Source: an uncultured bacterium
Lineage (GTDB): Bacteria > Bacillota > Bacilli > Lactobacillales > Lactobacillaceae
Assembly: GCA_905214545.1 (NCBI GenBank)
Contig: CAJMMO010000002.1
Span: 124,001-188,000 of the forward strand
DNA length: 64,000 nt
Direction of reading: 5' to 3'
In this document: positions 9,341 to 17,758 of the stretch, one piece after another
How the letters are laid out: every line of letters starts with the position of its first letter
How positions within the stretch are numbered: position 1 is the stretch's first letter
The notes under the pieces: model-generated
What the model was told of the DNA's origin: nothing
Database searches by the model: none
The model's input: only the letters and a program-made list of their open reading frames with translations
Made by a program: the position numbers and the translations under genes

Positions 9341-9369
9341 AAAAAAGCAGCTTGAAAGCTGCTTTTTTT
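9341..9369. terminator. Bidirectional intrinsic terminator between the CBS gene and alr
   Basis: Perfect stem AAGCAGCTT / AAGCTGCTT around a two-base loop region, flanked by an A-run on the left and a T-run on the right, so it can stop transcripts from both converging genes. Confidence 0.9.
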
Positions 9370-9374
9370 GTTTC

Positions 9375-10511
9375 CTAAAATTTTGCCGGCAGGTAAACAC
9401 GCGGCAGGCGGTCGCTGAGCAGGCAGGCGATCTCGTAGTGGATCGTGTTGGCCTTGTCGGCGGCTTTTTTGATGCTGTTTGGCGCCTTGGCGTCAGCAGC
9501 AATCAATTCGACCTTCGTGCCGACCGGGTAGCGCTTAGGCAGCTCGACCATGAACTGGTCCATGCAGACGCGGCCGACGATCGGGCAGTAGTCGTCGCCG
9601 ACCTTGACCTTGAAGCCCTGCAGGCTGCGCTGCCAGCCGTCCGCATAGCCGACTGGGACCGTGCCGATCCAGCGGTCTGAGTCAGCTTTGTAGGTGGCAC
9701 CGTAGCCGACGCCCATGTCCTTGTGAATTTTTTTGACAAAACTAAGCTCAGACACAAAAGACAGGGCCGGCTTTAAGGCGATCTCGGAGTCCAAGTCCTT
9801 AGTCGTCGGGGTGCTGGACGGGTTCAAACCGTAGATGCCGATGCCGAAGCGCACGATGTCGGTTTTGACCTTGCGGCCGAAGATGCTGGCGGCGGTGTTT
9901 TCGCAGTGGATGTAGCGCGGCTTGATCTTCAGCAGGCTCTTCATGTGGTCAAAGCGCTTGACCTGGTAGTCGAAGTAGGCCGGGTCGGCGCTGTCGGCGG
10001 TCGCAAAGTGGGTGAACATCCCCTCGACGTCAAAGGACTGATTGTCTTTTAAGAAGTCGTTGGCGGCTAAAAATTCGTCGTCCTCGCTAAAGCCGATGCG
10101 GCACATCCCGGAGTCGATCCCCAGGTGGATCTTCAAGGTCTTGCCGGCCTCTTTTAACAAGCTGTCAGCATTTTTTAACCAGTCTAAGTCGCCGACGGTC
10201 AAAGACACGTCAAAGCTGCTGGCCAGCACTGCCTCTGAGGCAGGCGTGATGCCCAGAACCAAGATCGGGCAGGTGATGCCGGCGTCGCGCAGCTGGAGTG
10301 CTTCATCCAAGACTGCGACGCACAGGCCCTTGGCGCCAGTCCGCAGTGCAGTCTTTGCCACTTGCACAGCACCGTGGCCGTAGGCGTTGGCCTTGACGAC
10401 GGCCCACATTTGGCTGCCGGCATCCATGTGCTTTAATTCGTTGGCGATGTTTTGCCGAATGGCATCTAAATCAATTACTAGTTTTGCAGGACGATGAACT
10501 GCAGGAACCAT
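9375..10511 (-). CDS. alr: Alanine racemase
   Basis: PLP enzyme that makes D-alanine for peptidoglycan and teichoic acid. 378 residues; the PLP lysine is K40 in AVVKANAYGHG, and the second catalytic base, Tyr, is in VGYGATY (about residue 268). The fold-type III barrel occupies about 1-240, with a C-terminal beta domain after it. It follows acpS by nine bases, giving the common Firmicutes acpS-alr pair at the end of the murF-helicase-acpS-alr operon. Confidence 0.96.
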   Translation of the reverse strand: MVPAVHRPAKLVIDLDAIRQNIANELKHMDAGSQMWAVVKANAYGHGAVQVAKTALRTGAKGLCVAVLDEALQLRDAGITCPILVLGITPASEAVLASSFDVSLTVGDLDWLKNADSLLKEAGKTLKIHLGIDSGMCRIGFSEDDEFLAANDFLKDNQSFDVEGMFTHFATADSADPAYFDYQVKRFDHMKSLLKIKPRYIHCENTAASIFGRKVKTDIVRFGIGIYGLNPSSTPTTKDLDSEIALKPALSFVSELSFVKKIHKDMGVGYGATYKADSDRWIGTVPVGYADGWQRSLQGFKVKVGDDYCPIVGRVCMDQFMVELPKRYPVGTKVELIAADAKAPNSIKKAADKANTIHYEIACLLSDRLPRVYLPAKF

Positions 10512-10520
10512 TTTTCTCCC

Positions 10521-10877
10521 CTATTCTTCTTCTAAAATCACGACCACGACGGTGTAGTCATGGTCATCACTGATCGAAGTCGACACGCGGCCGGCAAACT
10601 TAGGTGAAGTCGTCACAGGCTTGCCCAAGGGGTCGGGCAGAGTTTCGACATCTTGCCAGGACAGGTACTTGCCGATCCCAGTTCCCATGGCCTTGGAAAA
10701 GGCTTCTTTGACGCCAAAACGGCCGGCTAAAAATTGGACGCGGCCCTTGCCGCTTGTCTTTTGATAAAGTTCAAATTCACGCGGAGTCAACACGCGCTTG
10801 GCGAACCGGTCGCCTTTGGCCACGATCTCTCTGACGCGCGGCAAGTAGACCAGGTCCGTGCCTAAGCCTTTAATCAT
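10521..10877 (-). CDS. acpS: Holo-[acyl-carrier-protein] synthase
   Basis: Transfers 4'-phosphopantetheine from CoA to ACP for fatty-acid synthesis. 118 residues from MIKGLGTDLV; Mg2+ ligands are Asp8 (GTD) and the Glu of RFGVKEAFSKAMG (about residue 58). The start is the ATG forming an ATGA overlap with the helicase stop. A frame reaching eight codons further upstream would overlap the helicase more and lacks family support. Translational coupling to the helicase gene is likely, since the local ribosome site is weak. Confidence 0.94.
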   Translation of the reverse strand: MIKGLGTDLVYLPRVREIVAKGDRFAKRVLTPREFELYQKTSGKGRVQFLAGRFGVKEAFSKAMGTGIGKYLSWQDVETLPDPLGKPVTTSPKFAGRVSTSISDDHDYTVVVVILEEE

Positions 10878-12292
10878 TTGCGCTTCTTTCTCTTTGACCA
10901 CTTCGGCGCGCGCTTGTAGTGGTGCTTGTTCTTGTTATCGGTGCGCTTTTTGCCCCGCCACGGCCGGGCTGCTTTTTTCGGCAGCGGCTTTTGCGGCGAG
11001 ATGTGGACCTTGACCTGGCTGGAGTCTTTCGACATCACCTTGACTAAGGCAGACGCCAAGTCCAGCGCGGAGTAATCCTCCAGCAAGGAGCTGGCGGCCT
11101 GGGTGTACTTCGACAGGTCCGAGTTGACCAGCTCTGCGATCTTCTTTTCTTCTGCTGCCAGCTGGCCCTGGAAGGCCTGGCGGCCGGAAGGCGGACGCAG
11201 CGGCTTCATCTTTTTCTTGGTGAGCCGCTCGATCGTGCGCAGGTAGCCGATCTCGTCAGCCGTGACAAAGGTGACCGACAGGCCGTCCTTGCCGGCGCGG
11301 CCGGTCCGCCCGATGCGGTGGACGTAAGAGTCGGGGTCTTGCGGGATGTCGAAGTTGTAGACGTGGGTCACGCCGCTGATGTCCAGCCCGCGGGCCGCCA
11401 CGTCTGTGGCCACCAAGATGTCGATCTTGCCGGCCCTGAAGCGCTTCAAGACCTGCATGCGCCGCTGCTGGGTCAGGTCGCCGTGGATGCCGGCGGCATT
11501 GTAGCCGCGCGCCAGCAGGCCCCGGTTGACCTCGTCGACCCTTTTTTTCGTCCGGACAAAGACCAGGGCCAAGTCGGGGCTTTGCACGTCGAGCAGGCGG
11601 CAGAGGAGGTCAAACTTTTCCTCGTCCCGGCAGCGCACAAAGTACTGGTCGATCAAGTCGGCCGTCAGGTTTTTGCTCTTAATCTTGACGAGCTCGGGGT
11701 CCTTCATGAACCGCTCGCCGATTTTCAGGATCGGCTTAGGAACAGTCGCTGAAAACAGCAAGGTCTGGTGGTCTTTTTTGACAAAGTTCAGAATTGCTTC
11801 GATATCTTGGATGAAGCCCATGTCGAGCATTTCGTCGGCCTCATCCAGCACAACAGTCTGCACTTGGTCGAGTTTGACCGTCTTGCGTTTCAGGTGGTCA
11901 ATTAAACGACCCGGTGTCCCCACCAAGATCTCAGTAGGCTGCTTTGAGGCCTTGATCTGACGGGCAATATTAGCGCCGCCGTAGACCACTTGCACGCGGG
12001 CTTTTTCATCGCAGCCTAACCGGAACAATTCTTCCTGGGTCTGGATCGCCAATTCCCGCGTCGGCTCAATGACTAAGGCTTGAATGTGGTGATTGTTCAA
12101 ATCCAAGCGCTGCAAAAGCGGCAGCCCGAAAGCTGCCGTCTTGCCTGTACCTGTTTGTGCCTGGCCGATAACGTCTTTGCCTTGCAAAACCAGCGGAATG
12201 GTCTGCGCCTGAATCGGCGTTGCCTCTTCAAAGCCGGCCCGCCGAATCGCCTTGAGCAAAGCAGGATTTAAGTTTAATTCAGTAAATTTCAA
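10874..12292 (-). CDS. DEAD-box RNA helicase (CshA-type)
   Basis: 472 residues with the complete helicase core: Q motif (TPIQAQTIP), motif I AQTGTGKT, motif II VLDEADEMLDMGF, motif III SAT, motif VI HRIGRTGRAG. After about residue 370 comes a GUCT-like or linker region, then a strongly basic tail (KKAARPWRGKKR..., KRAPKWSKRKKRK). This layout fits CshA, which works in cold adaptation, ribosome assembly and the RNA degradosome. Placement upstream of acpS-alr recurs in Bacilli. Ten bases separate it from murF. Confidence 0.9.
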   Translation of the reverse strand: MKFTELNLNPALLKAIRRAGFEEATPIQAQTIPLVLQGKDVIGQAQTGTGKTAAFGLPLLQRLDLNNHHIQALVIEPTRELAIQTQEELFRLGCDEKARVQVVYGGANIARQIKASKQPTEILVGTPGRLIDHLKRKTVKLDQVQTVVLDEADEMLDMGFIQDIEAILNFVKKDHQTLLFSATVPKPILKIGERFMKDPELVKIKSKNLTADLIDQYFVRCRDEEKFDLLCRLLDVQSPDLALVFVRTKKRVDEVNRGLLARGYNAAGIHGDLTQQRRMQVLKRFRAGKIDILVATDVAARGLDISGVTHVYNFDIPQDPDSYVHRIGRTGRAGKDGLSVTFVTADEIGYLRTIERLTKKKMKPLRPPSGRQAFQGQLAAEEKKIAELVNSDLSKYTQAASSLLEDYSALDLASALVKVMSKDSSQVKVHISPQKPLPKKAARPWRGKKRTDNKNKHHYKRAPKWSKRKKRK

Positions 12293-12302
12293 ATTCTTCC
12301 CC

Positions 12303-13670
12303 CTATACCAGCTGTGCTAGTACTTTTTCCAAATGCATGCCGTGGGAGCCCTTTAAAAGAACCAAGTCGTGATCTTTTAAGTCAGCTGCCAGGTCAGCAA
12401 TTAAAGTGGCCATGTCGTCTTTAGCATAGTAGTGCAGATGCTGGGCATCATACTTACCGGCTAAAGCGTCAGCCAGATTCTTCATTTCAGTGCCAAAGAG
12501 GTAAACTTCGGACACCTTCTGCGGGTCTAAGACACTCGCCAGACTAGCATGCAACTCTGGGCCTTTTTCACCCAATTCGAGCATGTCGCCTAAGACCACG
12601 ATGTGGCGGCCGCCGTGCGTGGCGCGGGCGTGGGCAAAGCTGGTGATGACGGCCTTAGCGGCAGTCGGGTTGGAGTTGTAGACGTCGTCCATGATGTCGG
12701 CGCCCTGCTTGCCGTGCACCCATTCCATCCGGTTGGCAGTCGGCGTGAAGTCGGCCAGGGCTTGGGCGATCTGCTTGTCGCTTTCGCCGAAGCGGTGGCC
12801 CACGCTGATGGCAGCCAAGGCGTCAGAGACGTTGTGCTTGCCGATCATCGGGATGCGGAACTTCTGCTCGGAGTTATTGATAAAGAATGTTGCGTGGTGT
12901 TTGTATGAAGAAAAGCGGGTGGCGTAGACGTCGTCATTTTCTTCAAAACCAAAGGTGGCTTTTGCCTGCTTGATATTTTCAGCGCGTTCGGTCAAAAGCG
13001 GCTCGTCGCCGTTGAAGATGAATTCGCCGTCTTCTTTCAAAAAGTCGGTGATCTCCATCTTGGAGTCCGCAATCTTGGCGCGGGTGCCGAAGAATTCTAT
13101 GTGGGCTTCGCCGATCATGGTAATGACCGTCACGTCCGGTCTGACCAGTTCGCTCAAGTGGTGCAGCTGGCCGGCGCGGTCCATGCCCATCTCCAAGACT
13201 AAGATCTCGGTTGACGGCTTCATCGACATGATGGTAAACGGCACGCCGATCTGGTTGTTAAAATTGGCCTGCGTCTTGTAGACGTTGAAGCGCTTCGACA
13301 AGACGGCTGCGACCATGTCCTTGGTCGTGGTCTTGCCGTTGGAGCCGGTGATGGCGACTACCGTTGGGTTGACCTTGTTTAAGTAGTACTGGGCCAAACG
13401 CTGGAAGGCAGCCAAGGGGTCGTCCACCAAGATCAGCGGCAGGTCACTTGGCGCACCCTCGTGGTCTTTTTGCCACAGAGAAGCGGCGGCGCCGTGATCA
13501 ATCGCTGACTGAATAAAGTCATGTCCGTCGCGAGCGCCCTGCAGCGGGATAAACAGCCCGCCTTCTTTAATCGAGCGCGAGTCAAAGTCAACTGAAGTGA
13601 TAGTTGCTTCTTTTTCATTTACGACTTCGGCAGACAAGGCTTTCGCGATTTCTGCTAATTGCATCTTCAT
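12303..13670 (-). CDS. murF: UDP-MurNAc-tripeptide--D-Ala-D-Ala ligase MurF
   Basis: Final cytoplasmic Mur ligase, adding D-Ala-D-Ala to the UDP-MurNAc-tripeptide. 455 residues; ATP-binding GSNGKTTTKD near residue 110, Mg2+-binding LEMGMDRAGQLHHL, and central MEWVHGKQGADIMDDVYNSNP in split form near 316-340. The start is ATG-AAG-ATG with GGGAG rather far upstream, so the second ATG is also possible. First gene of the operon that also carries alr, which supplies its substrate D-Ala. Confidence 0.94.
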   Translation of the reverse strand: MKMQLAEIAKALSAEVVNEKEATITSVDFDSRSIKEGGLFIPLQGARDGHDFIQSAIDHGAAASLWQKDHEGAPSDLPLILVDDPLAAFQRLAQYYLNKVNPTVVAITGSNGKTTTKDMVAAVLSKRFNVYKTQANFNNQIGVPFTIMSMKPSTEILVLEMGMDRAGQLHHLSELVRPDVTVITMIGEAHIEFFGTRAKIADSKMEITDFLKEDGEFIFNGDEPLLTERAENIKQAKATFGFEENDDVYATRFSSYKHHATFFINNSEQKFRIPMIGKHNVSDALAAISVGHRFGESDKQIAQALADFTPTANRMEWVHGKQGADIMDDVYNSNPTAAKAVITSFAHARATHGGRHIVVLGDMLELGEKGPELHASLASVLDPQKVSEVYLFGTEMKNLADALAGKYDAQHLHYYAKDDMATLIADLAADLKDHDLVLLKGSHGMHLEKVLAQLV

Positions 13671-13710
13671 ATATCTTACATACTCCCATGATTAAAGCTT
13701 AATAACTGGT

Positions 13711-13739
13711 ATTATACTGAATAATATCGCGGCTTTAAA
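13711..13739 (-). promoter_or_regulatory. Candidate promoter of the murF operon
   Basis: Minus-strand TTTAAA, 17 bases, TATAAT, about 40 bp upstream of murF and downstream of the rpmE2 terminator. The -10 is perfect and the -35 is weak. Confidence 0.5.
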
Positions 13740-13754
13740 GCTAAACCAGACGAA

Positions 13755-13784
13755 CAAAAAAGGCAGTCCGCGCGGCGAACTGCC
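13755..13784 (-). terminator. Terminator of rpmE2
   Basis: On the minus strand, a GC-rich hairpin (GGCAGT ... ACTGCC with inner CG pairs) followed by six T residues, 16 bp after the rpmE2 stop. Confidence 0.85.
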
Positions 13785-13799
13785 ATTGCAACAAGAAAA

Positions 13800-14048
13800 T
13801 TACTTGTTGGAAAGACCGTACTTCTTGTTGAACTTTTCGATACGACCATCGGCTTGAGCAAACTTTTGCTTGCCAGTGTAGAATGGGTGCGAATCTGATG
13901 AAACTTCAACTCTGATCAGCGGGTAGGTCTTGCCTTCGTAATCAGTGGTTTCCTTGGAAGAAACAGTTGAACCGGCCAAGAACTTGGCACCGGTAGCTGA
14001 GTCCATGAACACAACTTGTTGATACTTTGGATGAATATCTTTTTGCAT
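13800..14048 (-). CDS. rpmE2: Ribosomal protein bL31, type B
   Basis: 82 residues starting MQKDIHPKYQQVVF, with DSHPFYTGKQKF typical of type B L31. The Cys pairs of the zinc-binding type A form are absent, so this is the zinc-independent version. GGAGA precedes the ATG. It has its own promoter and terminator. The location downstream of rpoE-pyrG-murA parallels B. subtilis, where rpmE follows murAB and rho; rho is not present here. Confidence 0.96.
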   Translation of the reverse strand: MQKDIHPKYQQVVFMDSATGAKFLAGSTVSSKETTDYEGKTYPLIRVEVSSDSHPFYTGKQKFAQADGRIEKFNKKYGLSNK

Positions 14049-14108
14049 GCTTTAAATCTCCTTTGCCATAGCCAATCTCTCAGGCCATAGATTTTATTCG
14101 ACCCGCTT

Positions 14109-14137
14109 ATCATAGCACCTGCAAAACCTTTTCGCAA
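14109..14137 (-). promoter_or_regulatory. Promoter of rpmE2
   Basis: Minus-strand TTGCGA, 17 bases, TATGAT, lying just after the stop codon of the ABC exporter gene. The roughly 55-base leader carries a partial repeat (CTATGGCC ... GGCTATGG) before the ribosome site. Confidence 0.65.
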
Positions 14138-14139
14138 TA

Positions 14140-15975
14140 CTATGCTTCCAAGTGGGCGAATTGGCTGTTGTAGAGCTTGGTGTAAAAACCGTTAGCCGCA
14201 AGCAGGGTGTCGTGGGTGCCCCGCTCGATAATCTTGCCGTCTTTCATGACGATGATGACGTCGGCCTGGCGGATCGTCGACAGCCGGTGGGCGACGACAA
14301 ACGAGGTCCGCCCTTCCATCAGCTTGTCAAAAGCGTCCTGGATCAAAAGTTCGGTCCGCGTGTCGATGCTGGAAGTGGCTTCGTCCAAAATCAGCATCGG
14401 CGGCAGGGCCAGCATGACCCGGGTAATACAGAGCAGCTGGCGCTGGCCCTGGCTGAGAGAGTCGTTGGTCAGCTCGGTGTCTAAGCCCTGCGGCAGCTTT
14501 TTAATAAAGTCCCAGCTGCGGGCGTGCTTGCAGGCGGCGATGATTTCGTCGTCGGTGGCATCTTCCTTGCCCATCAGCAGGTTTTCGCGCACGGTCGCGT
14601 CCTTGATCCAGGTGTCCTGCAAGACCATGCCGTAGTTTTTGCGCAGGGAATGGCGGCTGACTTCGTCGATCTGCTGGCCGTCGACTGTGATGCGGCCGCT
14701 ATCTGGATCGTAAAAGCGCATGAGCAGGTTGATCATCGTGGTCTTGCCGCAGCCGGTCGGCCCGACTAAGGCGACGCTCTGCCCCGGTTTGACCTGCAGG
14801 TCGAAGTCTTGGATCAGCTTGGCATTTTTAACATATGAAAAGTCCACGTGGTCCAAAGAAACTTGGCCTTGGGCTTGCCCCATGTCCGGCAGACTGGCAA
14901 TTTTTTGCTCGGCAAAAGACTTGAGCGCTGCTTTTTGGGCAGGCACTGGAACAGCAGCCGGCTCAGGCTTGGCCTCAATCAAGGCAAAGATGCGGGAGGC
15001 ACAGGCCAGGGCATTCTGCAGTTCGGTGACGACCGAGCTGATGTCGTTAAACGGCTTCATGTACTGGTTGGCGTAGTTGAGCAGCACGCTTAAGCCGCCG
15101 ACGGTCAAAGTCCCCAGCATGATCGTCCAGGACCCGGCCAAGGCTACCAAGGCGTAGATGACCGCGTTGACAAAGCGCGTGGACGGGTTGGTGATGCTGG
15201 AGTAAAAGATGGCGCGCTGGCTGTATTTTTGCAGCTGCTCATTCACCTGGCGGAAGTTCCCGCTGGCCCTTTTTTCATAGCCAAAGGCCTTGACGACGCG
15301 GGCGCCGCCGACCATCTCTTCGATTAAGCCGGTCAGCTGGCCGCGGGTCTGGGTCTGCTTGTTGAACATCTTGTAGGAGTGGTTGGCGATAAAGCGGGCC
15401 ACGCCAAAGCTCAGCGGCGTCAGGACGACGACCAGCAGCGAGATCTGCCAGTTGACTGAGAACATGAAGATCAAGGTGGCGATGATCGTGACTACGCCGG
15501 AAAACAGCTGGGTGAAGCCTAACAGCAGGCCGTCAGACAGCTGGTCGGTGTCGGTTATTACCCGGGAAACGATGTCGCCGTTTGAGTGGCTGTCCAGGTA
15601 GCCGACCGGCAGCAGCTGGATCTGGCGGATGGCCTTGCTGCGGATGTCGCGCACGATTCTAAAGGTCATCTGGTTGTTGATCAGGTTCATGAGCCAGGTG
15701 GCGCCGGCCGCCAGCAAAATCAGGACCAGGATCTGGCCCAGGTAATGGCTGACTAGGTCAAACTTGACGCGGTGGGCAGCCACGATGCCGTCGATGGCGC
15801 GGCCGAACAGAATCGGCACGTAGAGCTGGAGCACGGCCGCAAGAGCCGCCAGCAAGGTCGACAGCAGCAGCAAGAACTTGTAGCCGCCGATGACGCGCAA
15901 GACCTTTTTCAGGGCGGACATGTTGCTGCCGCGGTCGCCGGCCATCAAAACCTGGTTGTTGTTTTTCTCAGCCAT
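14140..15975 (-). CDS. ABC exporter half-transporter, canonical-site subunit
   Basis: 611 residues: short polar N-terminus, type-1 exporter membrane domain with six segments (about 25-330), and nucleotide-binding domain (about 370-600). Walker A is GPTGCGKTT, the signature reads LSQGQRQL, Walker B is ILDEATSSID with the catalytic Glu present, and the H-loop His is in VAHRLS. It overlaps the preceding half-transporter gene (TAATG), so the two almost certainly form a heterodimer of the LmrCD/BmrCD/TM287-288 class. Drug or lipid export is a family-level expectation; the substrate cannot be read from sequence. Confidence 0.9.
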   Translation of the reverse strand: MAEKNNNQVLMAGDRGSNMSALKKVLRVIGGYKFLLLLSTLLAALAAVLQLYVPILFGRAIDGIVAAHRVKFDLVSHYLGQILVLILLAAGATWLMNLINNQMTFRIVRDIRSKAIRQIQLLPVGYLDSHSNGDIVSRVITDTDQLSDGLLLGFTQLFSGVVTIIATLIFMFSVNWQISLLVVVLTPLSFGVARFIANHSYKMFNKQTQTRGQLTGLIEEMVGGARVVKAFGYEKRASGNFRQVNEQLQKYSQRAIFYSSITNPSTRFVNAVIYALVALAGSWTIMLGTLTVGGLSVLLNYANQYMKPFNDISSVVTELQNALACASRIFALIEAKPEPAAVPVPAQKAALKSFAEQKIASLPDMGQAQGQVSLDHVDFSYVKNAKLIQDFDLQVKPGQSVALVGPTGCGKTTMINLLMRFYDPDSGRITVDGQQIDEVSRHSLRKNYGMVLQDTWIKDATVRENLLMGKEDATDDEIIAACKHARSWDFIKKLPQGLDTELTNDSLSQGQRQLLCITRVMLALPPMLILDEATSSIDTRTELLIQDAFDKLMEGRTSFVVAHRLSTIRQADVIIVMKDGKIIERGTHDTLLAANGFYTKLYNSQFAHLEA

Positions 15976-17711
15976 TAGTCTGCCTCCTTTGCTGGTCTTT
16001 TTTCAGGAAACTGCGAGTAGAAGATTTCTTGGTAAACGGGACAAGTCTGCATCAAGTCGGCGTGGGTCCCGATGCCGGCCACGGCCCCGTCGTCTAAGAC
16101 GATGATCTGGTCGGACCGCATGATGGAAGCCGCCCGCTGGGAGACGATGAAGGTTGTCTTCTTCAGCTTGGCCAAGGCTTGACGCAAGGCCGCGTCGGTG
16201 GCAAAGTCCAGCGCCGACGCGCTGTCGTCTAAAATGAGGAACTCGGGCTTTTTCACCAAGGCCCGGGCAATCGTCAGCCGCTGTTTTTGGCCGCCGGACA
16301 GGTTTTCGCCGTTTTGCTCAATAGCAAAATCGAGCTGGCCGTCCTTTTTCTCGACCACGTCGGCGACTTGGGCCTGGCGCAGGGCCTGCCACAAGTCCTC
16401 GTCGGAGGCGTCCTCGTTGCCCCAGCGCAGGTTTTCACGCACGCTGCCGGCAAACAGCTGGGCTTTTTGCGGCACGACGCCGAATTTTTGGATCAGCTGC
16501 CCGGCCGGGTAGTCTTTGACGTCGACGCCGTCGACTAAGACCTCGCCCTTCGTAGCGTCGTAAAAGCGCGGCAGCAGGTTGACCAGAGTCGACTTGCCGG
16601 CGCCGGTCCCGCCGATGATGCCGATGGTTTGGCCGGGGCTGGCCTTAAAGCTGACGCCGGTCAGGGCCGGGGCGCCGCCGCCTGCGTAGGCGAATTCGAC
16701 GTTGGCCATCTCGGCCGTACCAGTTTCGTCAGTTTTAACCGGCTCGCTATTTTCATAGTCCAAGCCGGCAGGCAGAGCTAGCAGGTGTTCCAAACGCTGG
16801 CCGCAGGCCACCGACCGGTTGATGGTGATGATAAGTGAAGCCAGCTTGATCAGCTCGATGATCATCTGGGCCATGTAGTTGTACAAGGCCACGACCTGCC
16901 CCTGCTGGAGCGCGCCGATGTTGACCTGCAGCGCGCCTTGCTGGATCAAGACGATGGTGGCGATGTTGATCAAGGCATAGGTCAGCGGGTTTAAGGCCGC
17001 AGACAGCCGCCCGACGAAGATGTTGAGCTTGGTCAACGCGTCGTTTTTTTCATCAAAATCGCGCACTTCGCTGTCTTCCTTGCGAAAAGCCCGGATCACG
17101 CGCACCCCGGTCAGGTTTTCTGTCGTCGCCTGGGTGACGGCGTCTAAGCGGAACTGGACTTTTCTAAACAAAGGAATGGATGCCAGCATGATGCCGAAGA
17201 CCACGGCCATCAAAATCGGGATGGCCACGACGAAGACCAGCGCACAGCGGAAGTTGATGGTAAAAGCCATGATCATGGAGCCGAACACGACAAACGGCGA
17301 CCGCAAGAGCAGGCGCAGGGCCAAGTTCAGCCCGGTCTGCACCTGGTTGACGTCGCTGGTCAGCCGCGTGATCAAGGTGCTGGAGCCCAGCTGGTCGAGT
17401 TGGGCATAAGACATGTTTTCAATGTGGTCAAAGCTGGCCTGGCGCACCTGGGTGGCGCAGCCGACGCTGGCCTTAGCCGCAAAGTACTGGGCCACGATGC
17501 TGGCCGCAAGGCCTAAGACAGCCAGGACTAACAGGACCCCGGTCTCGCGGCCGACATAGGCCAAGTCGCGGTGTTTGACGCCGACGTCGATGATCTGGGC
17601 CACGACCAGCGGCACCAGCAGGTCGAAGAAGGCTTCAAGCAGCTTGAACAGCGGGGCCAAGATGCTTTCCTTTTTATAGTCTTGCCAGAGATATGTTTTT
17701 AGCAGTTTCAT
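15975..17711 (-). CDS. ABC exporter half-transporter, degenerate-site subunit
   Basis: 578 residues: membrane domain (about 15-310) and NBD (about 335-565). Walker A GGTGAGKST and signature LSGGQKQR are intact. However, Walker B reads ILDDSASALD, with Asp in place of the catalytic Glu, and the H-loop position is Gln (IVSQRAAS) instead of His. Such changes mark the non-hydrolysing site of heterodimeric exporters (as in TM287 and LmrC). The start lies only 14 bases beyond the T-run of the murA terminator, so expression may depend on readthrough or attenuation. Confidence 0.9.
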   Translation of the reverse strand: MKLLKTYLWQDYKKESILAPLFKLLEAFFDLLVPLVVAQIIDVGVKHRDLAYVGRETGVLLVLAVLGLAASIVAQYFAAKASVGCATQVRQASFDHIENMSYAQLDQLGSSTLITRLTSDVNQVQTGLNLALRLLLRSPFVVFGSMIMAFTINFRCALVFVVAIPILMAVVFGIMLASIPLFRKVQFRLDAVTQATTENLTGVRVIRAFRKEDSEVRDFDEKNDALTKLNIFVGRLSAALNPLTYALINIATIVLIQQGALQVNIGALQQGQVVALYNYMAQMIIELIKLASLIITINRSVACGQRLEHLLALPAGLDYENSEPVKTDETGTAEMANVEFAYAGGGAPALTGVSFKASPGQTIGIIGGTGAGKSTLVNLLPRFYDATKGEVLVDGVDVKDYPAGQLIQKFGVVPQKAQLFAGSVRENLRWGNEDASDEDLWQALRQAQVADVVEKKDGQLDFAIEQNGENLSGGQKQRLTIARALVKKPEFLILDDSASALDFATDAALRQALAKLKKTTFIVSQRAASIMRSDQIIVLDDGAVAGIGTHADLMQTCPVYQEIFYSQFPEKRPAKEAD

Positions 17712-17725
17712 CCTTTTTCCTCATC

Positions 17726-17749
17726 AAAAAAGCCCGCACAAGGCGGGCT
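17726..17749 (-). terminator. Terminator of murA, abutting the ABC exporter start
   Basis: Minus-strand stem AGCCCGC / GCGGGCT with a five-base loop followed by six T residues. It lies between the murA stop and the exporter start, with no room for an independent downstream promoter. Confidence 0.88.
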
Positions 17750-17758
17750 GAGCAGTTT

